Made by a program: the position numbers and the translations under genes
The notes under the pieces: model-generated
Told to the model about the DNA's origin: nothing
What the model saw: the letters and a program-made list of their open reading frames with translations, nothing else
The model's database searches: none
NCBI GenBank assembly: GCA_009746045.1
Contig: RPFO01001691.1
Location: 1 to 42,167, forward strand
Length of the DNA stretch: 42,167 bases
DNA from: Mesostigma viride
Lineage: Eukaryota > Streptophyta > Mesostigmatophyceae > Mesostigmatales > Mesostigmataceae
Reading direction: 5' to 3'
Shown here: positions 1 through 9,439 of the stretch, in pieces
How the letters are laid out: the number at the start of each line of letters is the position of its first letter
Position numbering within the stretch: the stretch's first letter is position 1

Positions 1-960
1 TTAATACATGTGGGGGGGTGATGCTACGTATCAATACATGTGGGGGGATACTACGTATCAATACATGTGGGGGGTGATGCTACGTATCATTTATTTATTC
101 ATGCCATCACCCCCACATTTAATTATTAATGCCAGCACCCCCCACATTCATTTATTCATGCCATCACACCCCCACATTCTTTTATTCATGGCAGCACCCC
201 CCACATTTATTTATTCATGCCATCACCCCCACATTTTATTCATGGCAGCACCCCCCACATTTATTTATTCATGCCATCACCCCCCACATTTTTATTCATG
301 CAGCACCCCCCACATTCATTTATTCATGCCATCACCCCCACATTCTTTTATTCATGGCAGCACCCCCCACATTTATTTATTCATGCCATCACCCCCCCAC
401 ATTTAATTATTAATGCCAGCACCCCCCAACATTCATTTATTCATGCCATCACACCCCCACATTCTTTTATTCATGGCAGCACCCCCCACATTTATTTATT
501 CATGCCATCACCCCCCACATTTTATTATGCAGCACCCCCCAACATTCATTTATTCATGCCACACCCCCACATTCTTTTATTCATGGCAGCACCCCCCCAC
601 ATTTATTTATTCATGCCATCACCCCCCACATTCTTTTATTCATGCAGCACCCCCCACATTATTTATTCATGCCATCACACCCCCACATTCTTTTATTCAT
701 GGCAGCACCCCCCCACATTTATTTATTCATGCCATCACCCCCCACATTTAATTATTAATGCCAGCACCCCCCAACATTCATTTATTCATGCCATCACACC
801 CCCACATTCTTTTATTCATGGCAGCACCCCCCCACATTTATTTATTCATGCCATCACCCCCCCACATTTAATTATTAATGCCAGCACCCCCCCACATGCA
901 TTTATACATAGCATCCCCCCCCACATGTATTTATACGTAGCTTCCCCCCCCACATGTATT
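1..960. repeat. AT/C-rich minisatellite array
   Basis: Tandem units of about 30 bp alternate between two variants, one with ATGCCATCACCCCC and one with ATGGCAGCACCCCCC, each followed by CACATT and a TTATTTATTCATG spacer. The C-run length varies from copy to copy. The first ~90 bases carry related units (ATACATGTGGGGGG) in the opposite orientation, so the array is partly inverted. All overlapping reading frames in it are repeat artefacts. The right end decays into TATTTATACGT-type units at 890-970. Confidence 0.9.
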
Positions 961-975
961 TATACGTGGTCGTAA

Positions 976-997
976 GGGTCTCGCTGCGGGTAGACCC
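976..997. repeat. GGGTCT...AGACCC palindrome, diverged copy
   Basis: This copy has outer arms GGGTCT and AGACCC around a CGCTGCGGGT core. It is followed by CTCGGAATTTT, a tail also seen after the copy at 6603, which suggests the mobile or amplified unit is longer than the palindrome. Confidence 0.7.
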
Positions 998-1024
998 TCG
1001 GAATTTTGTTTTTGTATTGACGTA

Positions 1025-1437
1025 GGGTCTCGCTGCAGCGAGACCCCAAGGAATGTCAATTTTTCATGTTTTCATGATGGGGGGTCTTTCTTTTCTCACC
1101 CTTAAAATGATTTGTTTTTGTATCGGTGTTAGGGTCTCGCTGCAGCGAGACCCCTACGAATGTCGACTTTTAATGTTTGCAAGATGGGAGGGGCTTTCTT
1201 CGCTCACCCTAAAAATTATTTGTTTTTGTTTGACGTTAGGGTCTCGCTGCAGCGAGACCCCAAGGAATGTATACTTTTTTATGTTTGCATGATGGGAGGT
1301 TGCTTGTTTTCGCTCACCCTAAAAATGATTTGTTTTTGCTTGAAGTGAGGGTCTCGCTGCAGCGAGACGCCAAAGTTTTGCATTAAACTAAATGTCCCTT
1401 TTAGAATCCACGAAAGGGTCTAGCTGCAGCGAGACCC
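1025..1437. repeat. Tandem array of ~107 bp units with 22 bp palindrome
   Basis: Perfect palindromes (GGGTCTCGCTG followed by its reverse complement) lie at 1025-1046, 1132-1153 and 1239-1260. Near-perfect copies lie at 1349-1370 and 1416-1437. The spacings are 107, 107, 110 and 67 bp. Between palindromes the sequence is conserved too: a GAATGT segment, a TTTATGTTTGCATGATGGG segment and a CTCACCCTAAAAATGATTTG segment. Each palindrome can form an 11 bp hairpin stem or a cruciform. It sits directly upstream of the gene starting near 1515. Confidence 0.85.
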
Positions 1438-1514
1438 TCCCCATCGTTTTTCTGCCGGCGATTCAGATTCTGAATGACATTTGTGAAACTTGCTTTTTTG
1501 ATATTGTTCTGCAG

Positions 1515-2702
1515 ATGTCGTCCTCCTATTCCGATTCTGTCAAGGCCACTCCCGTTTCACCCAAGATGACGTCGAACACCTCGCCGGACCGAACGGCAAC
1601 GGAGGAGTTTCCTCCGTTGCAGTTCGGTCCCGTAAAAGATCTTGCGAGGTCCCCCCCACCGAGTCCCCTCGCCCTCCAAGTCCAACTTGCCCCCCAGCGA
1701 GTTGGACAGAATTATACCCCCCAACCCTCTCGCTGCTGCGTCTCGCGCTCCGTCCCGCTCTCCGCCCCGTAAGTCTCCATCGCCGCCCCCCAAGTCGGCC
1801 GGAGCTACTGCGTCCCGCTCGCCGCCCCGCAAGTCCCCCAAGTCCCCCGCAACTGCGACCCGTTCGCCGAACCGCAAGTCCCCCTCTCCGCCCAAAGTTC
1901 CCCCCGCTACCGCGTCCCGCTCTCCTTCTCGCAAGTCCCCCTCGCCGTCAACCAAGAACCCCGCAACTGCGTCCCGCTCGCCGTCCCGCTCTGCTTCCCC
2001 CAAGTCCCGCTCGCCGCCACCCAAGTCCCCCGCTGCTGCGTCCCGCTCGCCGTCCCCCAAGCATTCCAGTTCTAAGCGTAAGCCTGCGGCCGAGTGGGTA
2101 GAGGAAGACGACCGCACCAAAGAGCTCAGGAAGCTGAGGAAGTCTATCAGTGAGCTTGTTGAGGAGGACGAGCGCGATCAGACTAACGGGAGGCCTGAAG
2201 ACCCGGAATCGCCGGTTCGGGAGTCGCGTCAGAAGCGGTTGTCCGATTTGTTAGCAATGGCCGCAAGCTTTGCTGACGAATACGCGGCTCTCGACAAGAA
2301 GGACAAGGAGAAGGAGAAGGCGGAGAGGGAGGCCATCGAGAAGGCGGAGAGGGAGAGGGTGGAGAGGGAGGAGAAGGAGAGGCTGGAGAAGGCGGAGAGG
2401 GAGGAGGAGGAGAGGGAGTACAAGGAGAAAAAGGCTGCCCAGGAGAAGGAGCACAGGATCCTGGTGGCGAAGCAGAAGGAGGAGGCGAAGAAGAAGACGG
2501 AGGCGGCAGCGAAGGAATTCTTGCGGAGGAGGCCGCTCTTTTTTTGCAGATGCGACAGGAGAGGATGAAGGCGGAAGAGGCCGCGAGGAAGATGGAGGAG
2601 GCTGCGAGGAAGGAGGAGGAGGCTGCGAAGGCAGTTGAGGGGGAGAAGGACGAGAACGGGAGCCCACCCCTTCTTCACGAAGGATTTTCAGTCGATTATC
2701 AG
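1515..2702 (+). CDS. Exon 1: SR/PKS-rich and coiled-coil block (two frameshifts)
   Basis: The block opens with MSSSYSDSVKATPVSP, then runs into repeated SRSPPRKSPSP-like units, a pattern typical of disordered, phosphorylatable SR-type nuclear proteins. A long E/K/R/A-rich segment (about 2300-2660) is a strong coiled-coil candidate. The frame moves by one base around the C7 run near 1652 and moves back near 2510, so the exon starts and ends in the same frame with an out-of-frame middle. The donor is CAG|GTATGT at 2703. Confidence 0.55.
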
Positions 2703-2892
2703 GTATGTTTATTAATGTGAGACGTACATTTTTCAGATGGCTTGAACGGCGTGTGTGTATCGTAGAAAGGGTGGGATTTTATGTCATACATTGATCGTAA
2801 GGGTCTAGCTGCGGAGAGACGTTGACCTAGGAGTTAAGGTTGTTGACGACGACGACGATGTGTGGCCTTTTTTTTACTCTTGTTGTCTGCAG
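2703..2892 (+). other. Intron 1 with a diverged palindrome
   Basis: This 190 bp intron has donor GTATGT and acceptor TTGTCTGCAG. A degenerate copy (GGGTCTAGCTGCGGAGAGAC) starts at 2801. Confidence 0.6.
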
Positions 2893-3939
2893 CCCCACGG
2901 TGGCCATTCTGAAACAGTACCTGGCTCAGCTGAGTCTGAGTCTGGGGTGAGTCGTAAAGCCGAAAAGGGCTTGAGAGGCTTGATCCGCTTTCTTTCGGCC
3001 GAGATAGCGTTTGCAGAGAAGTCCGGTGTCGTCGTGGACCGTCCGGAGTCGGCACACATAATTTGGAAGAACGACCGCCTGGGCCGTCTTGCATTGTTCG
3101 AAGCCACACAGCGAGCCATTCATGGGAAGAGGGTCGTTGGTGACGACATGTATGAGGTTTTGAAGATCGCGCAGTCGTGCATCCTTAATCTGAAGGAGGA
3201 TGTCGGACGTTACTTTCCCCGTCGTGCTTTAATATGGTCGACGCTCTTTGATGAGGTTGAAAAGTTCGAGGTCCACATTGGCTTCACATGCATCGAGGCT
3301 TCCTATATGGAAACCTTGAAAACCACTGCGTTGCATCAGCTCTTTAAACTCATGACTGGAGATATGAGAGCGGATTCGAGGGCTTCACTGTCGGAAGATG
3401 AAGTGTTTGATATTGTCAGGCAAGGATTTGTTGACACGTCCAACAGTGACTATATCGTAATTGTGCCGGGAAGAATGAATGACGTAGGAGGATTGGAGGA
3501 GCGCGCACATGAAGTGATCGCGCATTTGGACATGGCAAGAGACCACTTACTGCAATCTTTTGTTAAGTGGCGGACTGACTTTCTTGTCAGCCCGGACGCC
3601 AGCCTTTCGCGGGAAGCGGTCGCTTTCTTTTTGGATTGGGCTGGACAGGTGATCCAAAGTTTCCGGCACCGGGAGGACTTCCATGTTATTCAGACATATA
3701 AGCCATACCGGGAAGTCGTCCAGGAATGGTTGGATCAAATCTCGTTGGTTGATTGTCTCCAGAGTATCCGAACCAAGACAGACACGGAGTGGTCTGATTT
3801 AGAGGCGGGAGGCCATTGGCAGTCCCTCGAGTTGTTCTTCGAGGCGGAATTGAGGCGGCAACTGGAAAAGGAGAGAGCCCATCAAGTGCCGATATGGCCT
3901 TTGGGGAAGATTTTGAGGAGGTGGAAGTTCTACGTTTCG
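2893..3939 (+). CDS. Exon 2: unknown globular block, 349 codons
   Basis: The exon is open throughout and phase 0 at both ends. After a short S/E-rich start, the product is mixed alpha-helical in character, with segments such as GLRGLIRFLSAEIAFAEKSG and DEVFDIVRQGFVDTSNSDY. No catalytic motif or known domain is evident. The donor is TCG|GTACGT. This is the longest undamaged exon of the gene. Confidence 0.65.
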
Positions 3940-4046
3940 GTACGTTAACTTGCCGATATCGTTTATCGATTTGGGTTGTTTCCATTCCCTGAATAGGGCT
4001 CTATATGCTGACCAACCTTCATGGTTTGTCCTGTCATATCATGCAG

Positions 4047-4109
4047 GGGGGCTCCATGCCAGGGGACGTATCGGAGGATTTACCTAATTTGTCAGACTTG
4101 GTTGATAAG
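4047..4109 (+). CDS. Exon 3: 21-codon micro-exon
   Basis: The acceptor ATGCAG is followed by GGGGGC, and the donor is AAG|GTGGGT. The exon is exactly 63 bp, phase 0 both sides, encoding GGSMPGDVSEDLPNLSDLVDK. A GGGTCT palindrome copy (4151-4172) sits in the following intron. Confidence 0.55.
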
Positions 4110-4246
4110 GTGGGTGCTTGTCCGTCGAGTTTCCACGAGCATCTTACATGGGGTCTAGCTGCAGGTAGACCCTCACCCTTTTATTGAGACTGACATGTTC
4201 GGCTAATTTCAACGGTGCCCCCAACCAATCTGTTGTCTTTTTTCAG

Positions 4247-4309
4247 GGGGCGGCTGCGGCGATGGCTGTTGACAGTGCTGGTATTTGGTCTGGACTCGAG
4301 ATGGAAATG
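4247..4309 (+). CDS. Exon 4: second 21-codon micro-exon
   Basis: The acceptor TTTTTTCAG is followed by GGGGCGG, and the donor is ATG|GTAAGC. The exon is also exactly 63 bp and phase 0, encoding GAAAAMAVDSAGIWSGLEMEM. The equal length and G-rich start resemble exon 3. Confidence 0.55.
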
Positions 4310-4433
4310 GTAAGCATTAAACGATATCCGGATGTCTGCATTTCGCCTGAAGTTTTAGTGAGCGCATTATGCGAAATATACAAATATCGACTAATTTTGA
4401 TTTCCAATGAGCTGTCGTATTCGGTGTTGACAG

Positions 4434-4562
4434 GCGGGGGGTTTGGCCTCAGCAGGCGCTGCCGGAGAGGAAGAAAACGCTGGAGGAGATGAGGATGGGG
4501 GGGATGAAAACGCTGGAGGAGATGAGGATGGGGGAGACGCTGAGGGAGAAGTGGCTGTGCAG
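4434..4562 (+). CDS. Exon 5: acidic repeat exon, 43 codons
   Basis: The acceptor TTGACAG is followed by GCGGGGGG, and the donor is CAG|GTACGT. The exon contains two direct copies of ENAGGDEDGGD, so part of it arose by internal duplication. Phase 0 both sides. Confidence 0.6.
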
Positions 4563-4688
4563 GTACGTTCATCCGCCGCGAGTTCGTGTGATTTTTTTCG
4601 TGCTGAGGGGTATCTCCGCAGAGAGACGATGGTGCAACAATCGAACTGAGGTCAAGTCCCTTCTTGTTCGTTTTTTTTTGTCATGCAG

Positions 4689-5228
4689 GCGGGGGCTGTC
4701 GCTGGGGGTACTGCGGGGGGGAAGGCGGCGAAGCCCCATTGACAGCATGAAAGGGAAAAGCTGGATTCCCGCAAGAAGGTTGCGAAGGATCATATTATTG
4801 CTGTTGGCCTGATCATGCTTAAGTCTCCGCCCGATGGCGTCGATTCGGAGGGACCTGCGGGGTCCGAGTTTCGCAAGTACCTGACACGACTTGAGGCGGA
4901 AGTCGATGCCGATTTCGATACGGAGGTGTTGGGTGACGCTACCTTTAAGAGTGAATTGGCATATGAATTCGCAAATCTGGTGAAGTCGAAAGCCACCAAG
5001 AATTTCAAGTGGCAGCCTAAGGAGTACTCAGAGGCAAAGGTTGACAAGATCGAGAAATTCATGAAGGCTGATTTTCGTCGTCGGGCCGCTGAGGGAAAAA
5101 GGGCGCTGAATGCGGTGGCAAAGGCCAACAGTAAGAAGAACGCGGAGGCGAAGGCGGCGGAGAAGGAGGCGAAGAAGGCGGAGAAGGAGAAGGCTAAGGA
5201 GGCCAAGAAGCAGCAGAAAACTGGACAG
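4689..5228 (+). CDS. Exon 6: KEA-rich block with in-frame TGA
   Basis: The exon is 180 codons in one frame with a single TGA at 4740-4742. Downstream of the stop the frame is open to the donor ACAG|GTACGA. The C-terminal part is a K/A/E-rich helix (ANSKKNAEAKAAEKEAKKAE) likely to be a coiled coil or single alpha-helix. The stop could come from CGA by deamination of a CpG, because it follows CAT and precedes CAG. Confidence 0.55.
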
Positions 5229-5416
5229 GTACGATTGTTGTGAAAATTTAGACCTCTCGCTGCGGGTAGACGCTGACGGCTGCGGGACTTGGTGTTTAGT
5301 GTCAGTAAGGTACTATTCCAACAGAACTTTGTTCGTCCCTGAACAGGATGTCGTGGTCGGCCTAAAGATTACTGACTTGAGCAAATCCTGCGGTCCTTTT
5401 CGATTTTTTACTTCAG
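5229..5416 (+). other. Intron 6 with palindrome remnant
   Basis: A 188 bp intron. The copy at 5251-5271 keeps the CTCGCTGCGGGTAGAC core but has lost parts of the outer arms. The acceptor is TTTACTTCAG. Confidence 0.55.
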
Positions 5417-6582
5417 GATGACGGGGGGGACGAAGACGCCACGGTGGAGAAGAAGTTACCTGGTCATGACGCCGTGTTCGCGCTGGTGAAGGATATGCTC
5501 AAGTACTGCTCGAGTAGGCGGATGGCGGACGTCGATGACCTGCCAAACTGGCCCGAGTTCTCCCCCTTTCTTGAGCTGCTCCGGTCACTCAACAAGCTTT
5601 TTAAGGAGGGGGTGCTCACGAGCAGTGGGAACCCGGACACCGACCCTATCATTGAAAGCTGGAAGCCTTCGAAAAAGGTCGACTCGAACAAGGAGGTCAG
5701 GGACCAGAACATCCGGAAGGCCAATTCTCTCAGGGAAACGCGTTGGATTCGGCCGGCCGATTTTCAGCAGACCGGATGTTTCAGTATGCGGATCCAGACG
5801 GTCAACGCGCTTATTTTGCCAGAGGCTTTGAGGCAGCGGCGTTTAAACCTTGAAACCATTAAGGAGAACGGCCGCATTCTCCTCAATGCGCGGGACAACG
5901 CCTTGCACTTCAAGGTTGTTGTCCCGGTCTGGCAGTTCCCTTTCCAGGCGCTTGCCGAATCTCAACCTGACCTGTTCGACAAGCAAATCTTGTGCATGCC
6001 GGATTTCGTCAAGTGGCTGAAGCATTACCACGGCGCCAAGATTGACGCGGAGGATGTGGGGTCCAGGTACTTCCGGCCCCTTTCGGATACTGAAGTCGAC
6101 GTGTGGCTTAACACGGAGTCCACCACCTCTTTCCTCGCGAGAGGACTTGAGTGGCGTACCTACGCCAGGTGGACGAGGTGGAAGCAGTTTTGCCTCAGGA
6201 GATCGAGGGCAGTCGGCAAGTTTTCAACCTGCTGTGCAATACTGCGATGAAGTCCTACGATCCGAAATTTTTTGAGGAACGGGTACCGGTACCGTATCTG
6301 GTTCTCCGGTACGCGGTGGTGGATGGGAACCACTACTTTAAGGGGTTAAAGTCGTTTCTCAGGGGGCCGGATGGCGGGTGGGGAGAGGTTCGGGCAATGA
6401 TGTGCGAGGGTGGGGCGGAGTCCAATTTCGCAAGTACTCCTAAGGAGGCGGAGCACGCCTTCCAGGACCTGTTGCGGAAATTCCGTGGTGGTTACATGGG
6501 TACGAACGTCATTCTTCTCAAGGGTGGCGACCTGCTCCCGTCGTGGAGTGAGCTGCGAAATCTACCTAAGGCAAAAGAAGAT
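5417..6582 (+). CDS. Exon 7: ~389-codon globular block with a 1-nt frameshift
   Basis: After an acidic DDGGDEDAT start, the block is a folded-looking domain of unknown family, with segments such as DLPNWPEFSPFLELLRSLNK and VPVWQFPFQALAESQPDLFD. The frame shifts near 6150, where one missing base would make the exon a multiple of three and restore phase 0 at the GAT|GTAAGC donor. Coding continues from about 6151 to 6582 in the new frame. Confidence 0.55.
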
Positions 6583-6837
6583 GTAAGCTATCTATTTTGG
6601 CAGGGTCTAGCTGCGGGTAGACCCTCGGAATTTTCGTGGTTGTTTTTTGTGTGCGCTTCAAGTTTTTTGCGAGGGTCTCGCTGCAGCTAGACCCTCTCCT
6701 TTTTTTTGTTGGAATTTTCGTTGCGTATTGTCGGCCGTTTCTTTTTCGAATTTTGTTAGGGTCTATCCGCAGCTATACCCCTCGCCTTTTATGACTGAGT
6801 TTTGTCGTTGCTCGCTCGATGTTAATTGATGTCGCAG
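6583..6837 (+). other. Intron 7 holding three palindrome units
   Basis: Copies start at 6603, 6673 and 6759 (spacings 70 and 86 bp), each followed by a T-rich tail containing TTTTTT runs and GGAATTTTCG-like sequence. This intron is therefore almost wholly built of the repeat. The acceptor is GATGTCGCAG. Confidence 0.65.
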
Positions 6838-7845
6838 GCGGTGCTGACCGGCAAGCTGGAGAAGCTGTTCGACATCGCCAAGGGGGCGAATTCGGAGGAC
6901 TTAGCCGTGGCGGATCGTACGCTGGGCCAGGCGTTGCTTGACGTGTGGAACTACAACAAGCTATATCTATACGGCAAAGTCACGCGTGGGAAGGGCCACT
7001 ATATTGCGGATGGCCACTACACCAATCTGCTCACGTACATCCTCCCGGCTATGCGGCAAGCGGGGGGAAGGGAAGGGAATGTGGAGCCGGCAGCGGTGGA
7101 TGTACACGAGGAGGAAGCAGAAGGAAAGAAAAAGCCGGCCCACAGCATTGCTTCAGTGCATTCCGCTTACAGTCGCACGCTGGCCAACACGTTTCTCCGT
7201 CTGACACAGGAGCAGACTGATGATCCTGCCTCAACGAAACCCGCGCCTGAGGAGGTGATGATGCAAAGGTGCAAATTCGCCAATGCAGAGGGGGAGAAGA
7301 AAGGCCAGAAGGTCTCTTGGACTTCTTTCAGGAACTTGGCCAGCCTTCCTATGATGGACGCCGTGATCGATTGCATCATGAGCTGCCAGGTTGGACCGGA
7401 AAAGCTCACCAAGTTGGTGGAGATCGCCAAGGATGTGCTGGAGTGCCTGCGGCTGACCATTTGCGCCAGATTCAAGGAGGATGTGACGCTGGAAGCGCGA
7501 TGCAAGGACGCAAATGGCAAGGAGTTTGTGGCGTCTCATATTTTCGAACTCGTCTTCAATCTCCATCCTCTCGCTCGGCCGGTCGGCAGGAAGGAGATTG
7601 TGGCCAGATACCGGGAATTTTGGGATGTGGCCGTCATCATAACGAGGAACATCGCCTACCTTCTTAAAGCCAAAAAACACGCCGCACATCTGAGGATTCC
7701 GAGAAAGGATATCAGTAATGGCAAGATCGACTTTCAGGAGATTCTGCTAAAAGAGAGCGAGGACAAGACGGTGGGTTTGGCACTTTTGGCTCCGGAAGCG
7801 TTCAGGAAGTACGCTCCAAAAGTTGGATTACTCGAAGGGGGGTGA
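6838..7845 (+). CDS. Exon 8: ~335-codon unknown block
   Basis: The block is open from the acceptor to a TGA at 7843. Its N-terminal half contains TLGQALLDVWNYNKLYLYGK, its middle is E/K-rich, and the C-terminal half looks helical (HIFELVFNLHPLARPVGRKE). No known domain was recognised. The open frame ends at a G6 run. Beyond it a K/E/G-rich sequence continues in other frames to about 8000, so the true exon end between 7826 and 8164 is unresolved. Confidence 0.55.
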   Translation, partial: AVLTGKLEKLFDIAKGANSEDLAVADRTLGQALLDVWNYNKLYLYGKVTRGKGHYIADGHYTNLLTYILPAMRQAGGREGNVEPAAVDVHEEEAEGKKKPAHSIASVHSAYSRTLANTFLRLTQEQTDDPASTKPAPEEVMMQRCKFANAEGEKKGQKVSWTSFRNLASLPMMDAVIDCIMSCQVGPEKLTKLVEIAKDVLECLRLTICARFKEDVTLEARCKDANGKEFVASHIFELVFNLHPLARPVGRKEIVARYREFWDVAVIITRNIAYLLKAKKHAAHLRIPRKDISNGKIDFQEILLKESEDKTVGLALLAPEAFRKYAPKVGLLEGG

Positions 7846-8164
7846 AGGAGGCGGCGATGAAGGGGCCGGTGAAGGGGCTGGAGAAGGGATCGAAGGGGAA
7901 GGGGAAGGGGAAGGAGACGGAGGCGAAGGAGGAGGAGGAGTGGGACGTGAAGTATGAGTGGCAGAGTGTGGACTGGGGCCGTCGCCGGGTCTGGTTTTGC
8001 TGTCAGGACTAGACGGTGATGATGATGACAAGTCGCTCGTCAAGCAGGTGGCAGGCGAGGTTGCCTCAGCTTCAGCCCGCCCCTTTCCCTTGGGCAGGTC
8101 CCTTCCGTGCCTGAGCCTGCTGAACTTGGCGAACATTTGGGGTGATAAGTGGAGTAACTTTCAG

Positions 8165-9316
8165 AGGTGGTGGGCGTTCGGTCCTTGCCCGAAGCTTCGG
8201 ACATTCCCCAACCGGGCGGGATGTACGATAATGTGCTGAAGGCTTGCGCCCACGACTTTTTCTCCAGGTTCGAACCGATGGTGATCGTGTTTGGTACCGA
8301 GACGGAGATTAAGGGGTTTCAAGAGATAGTGGAAAGGATCGGGAAAGGGAGTGAATTGTGGGAGCGGCTTGAACAGGGGGAAGGTGATGGGGGGCCTAGG
8401 CTCGGAAGGGCGAAGAAGCGAAAAGCTTCCCACGAAGCTGGGGGATCGTCCGCCGTGGTGGAGAGGGATGACCAACAGTTGTTGGAGGGAGGGGATGGAG
8501 GGGATGGAGGTCCGGCAGGAGGGTCTAACCGCGGAGAGACCCCCGTCGAGGTCAGAACGCAGCAGGCCGAACAGATGACGGGGCCTGAAGGTGATTCGGA
8601 TCCGCCTGCGGCGAAGAAGCCCGCTTCTCAAGTGACTCGACGGGCAGTCGTGTCACTTGTTGAGGATGATGGAGGTGGGCCTTCCAAGCCTGCCGCGTCG
8701 CAGCCCGTTTTTCAGGTTCCGAAGAAGCAGCTTCGGGTTCCCCCGGCGACTCTGCCCACCCCGGCGCCTCTGCCCAGTTCTCAGGTACCGAAGAAGCAGC
8801 TTCGGGTTCCCCCGCCGACTCTGGCCATTTCTCAGGTACCGAAGAAGCAGCTTCGTAAGCCAGTTGTGGCAGTGGCTGATTCGGACGACGATGCTGAGGA
8901 GGAGGAGGAGGAGGAGGACGACGATGCTGAGGAGGAGGAGGGGGAGGAGGAGGAGGAGGAGGAGGAGGAGCAGCACGTTGCTACCAAGAAATCCGCCAAG
9001 GGTGGGAAGGCTGCGGAGCACGTTGCTTCCAAGAAATCGGCCAAGGTGGGGAAGCCTCCCAAGCCTGCCCTGCCTCAGAAACGGCGTCGAAAAGCAGTTG
9101 TGCTTTCAGATTCGGACGATGAGGAGGAGAAGGAGGAGGAGGATGGCGGCGGAGAGGAGGAGGACGGGGGAAAGGAGCGCGTTGCTTCCAAGAAGTTACC
9201 CAAGACCGCGAAGACTGCCAAGGTTGCCGAGCCCGCCAAACCCGCCCCGGCGCCTGCCCCCCACCCCCAGACGGGGTCTACCTGCGAGCAGAGGTCGAAG
9301 GAAAAGGCCAAAAAGG
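8165..9316 (+). CDS. Exon 9: nuclear-type acidic/basic repeat block
   Basis: The acceptor is AACTTTCAG at 8162-8164 and a strong donor AAAAGG|GTAAGA lies at 9317. The latter gives phase 1, which exactly matches the next exon. The product has three to four copies of QVPKKQLR with proline spacers, acidic runs of D/E longer than 15 residues, VASKKSAK repeats and a KRRRK patch. This composition is common in chromatin-associated or nucleolar proteins, which is an inference from composition only. A GGGTCT palindrome copy at 8521-8542 is read through as coding. Confidence 0.55.
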
Positions 9317-9439
9317 GTAAGAAAAAATCTGCGAGTGAATTCTGGTATGTAGAGTGTTTTGATTTTTCACGGTTGGCAGTCCGATTTCTACTAACTCGAT
9401 TTTAGTCATGCGTTGATGGCATGATCGGTTTGCTCGCAG

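Noticed and set aside
8-975. Several ORFs with HIYLFMPSPP repeats
   Set aside because: They are minisatellite translations in multiple frames with variable C-runs and no plausible protein.
1025-1437. CRISPR-like array (regular repeats with spacers)
   Set aside because: The repeats are perfect palindromes, the spacers are themselves conserved, and the context is eukaryotic.
1559-2120. Antisense ORF rich in GERDAVAGDLGG
   Set aside because: It is the shadow of the SR/PKS repeats of exon 1, whose + strand continues into exons with proper splice phases.
8260-8290. GGTTCGAACC as a tRNA T-loop
   Set aside because: No acceptor stem or anticodon arm can be placed around it, and it lies inside an open coding exon.
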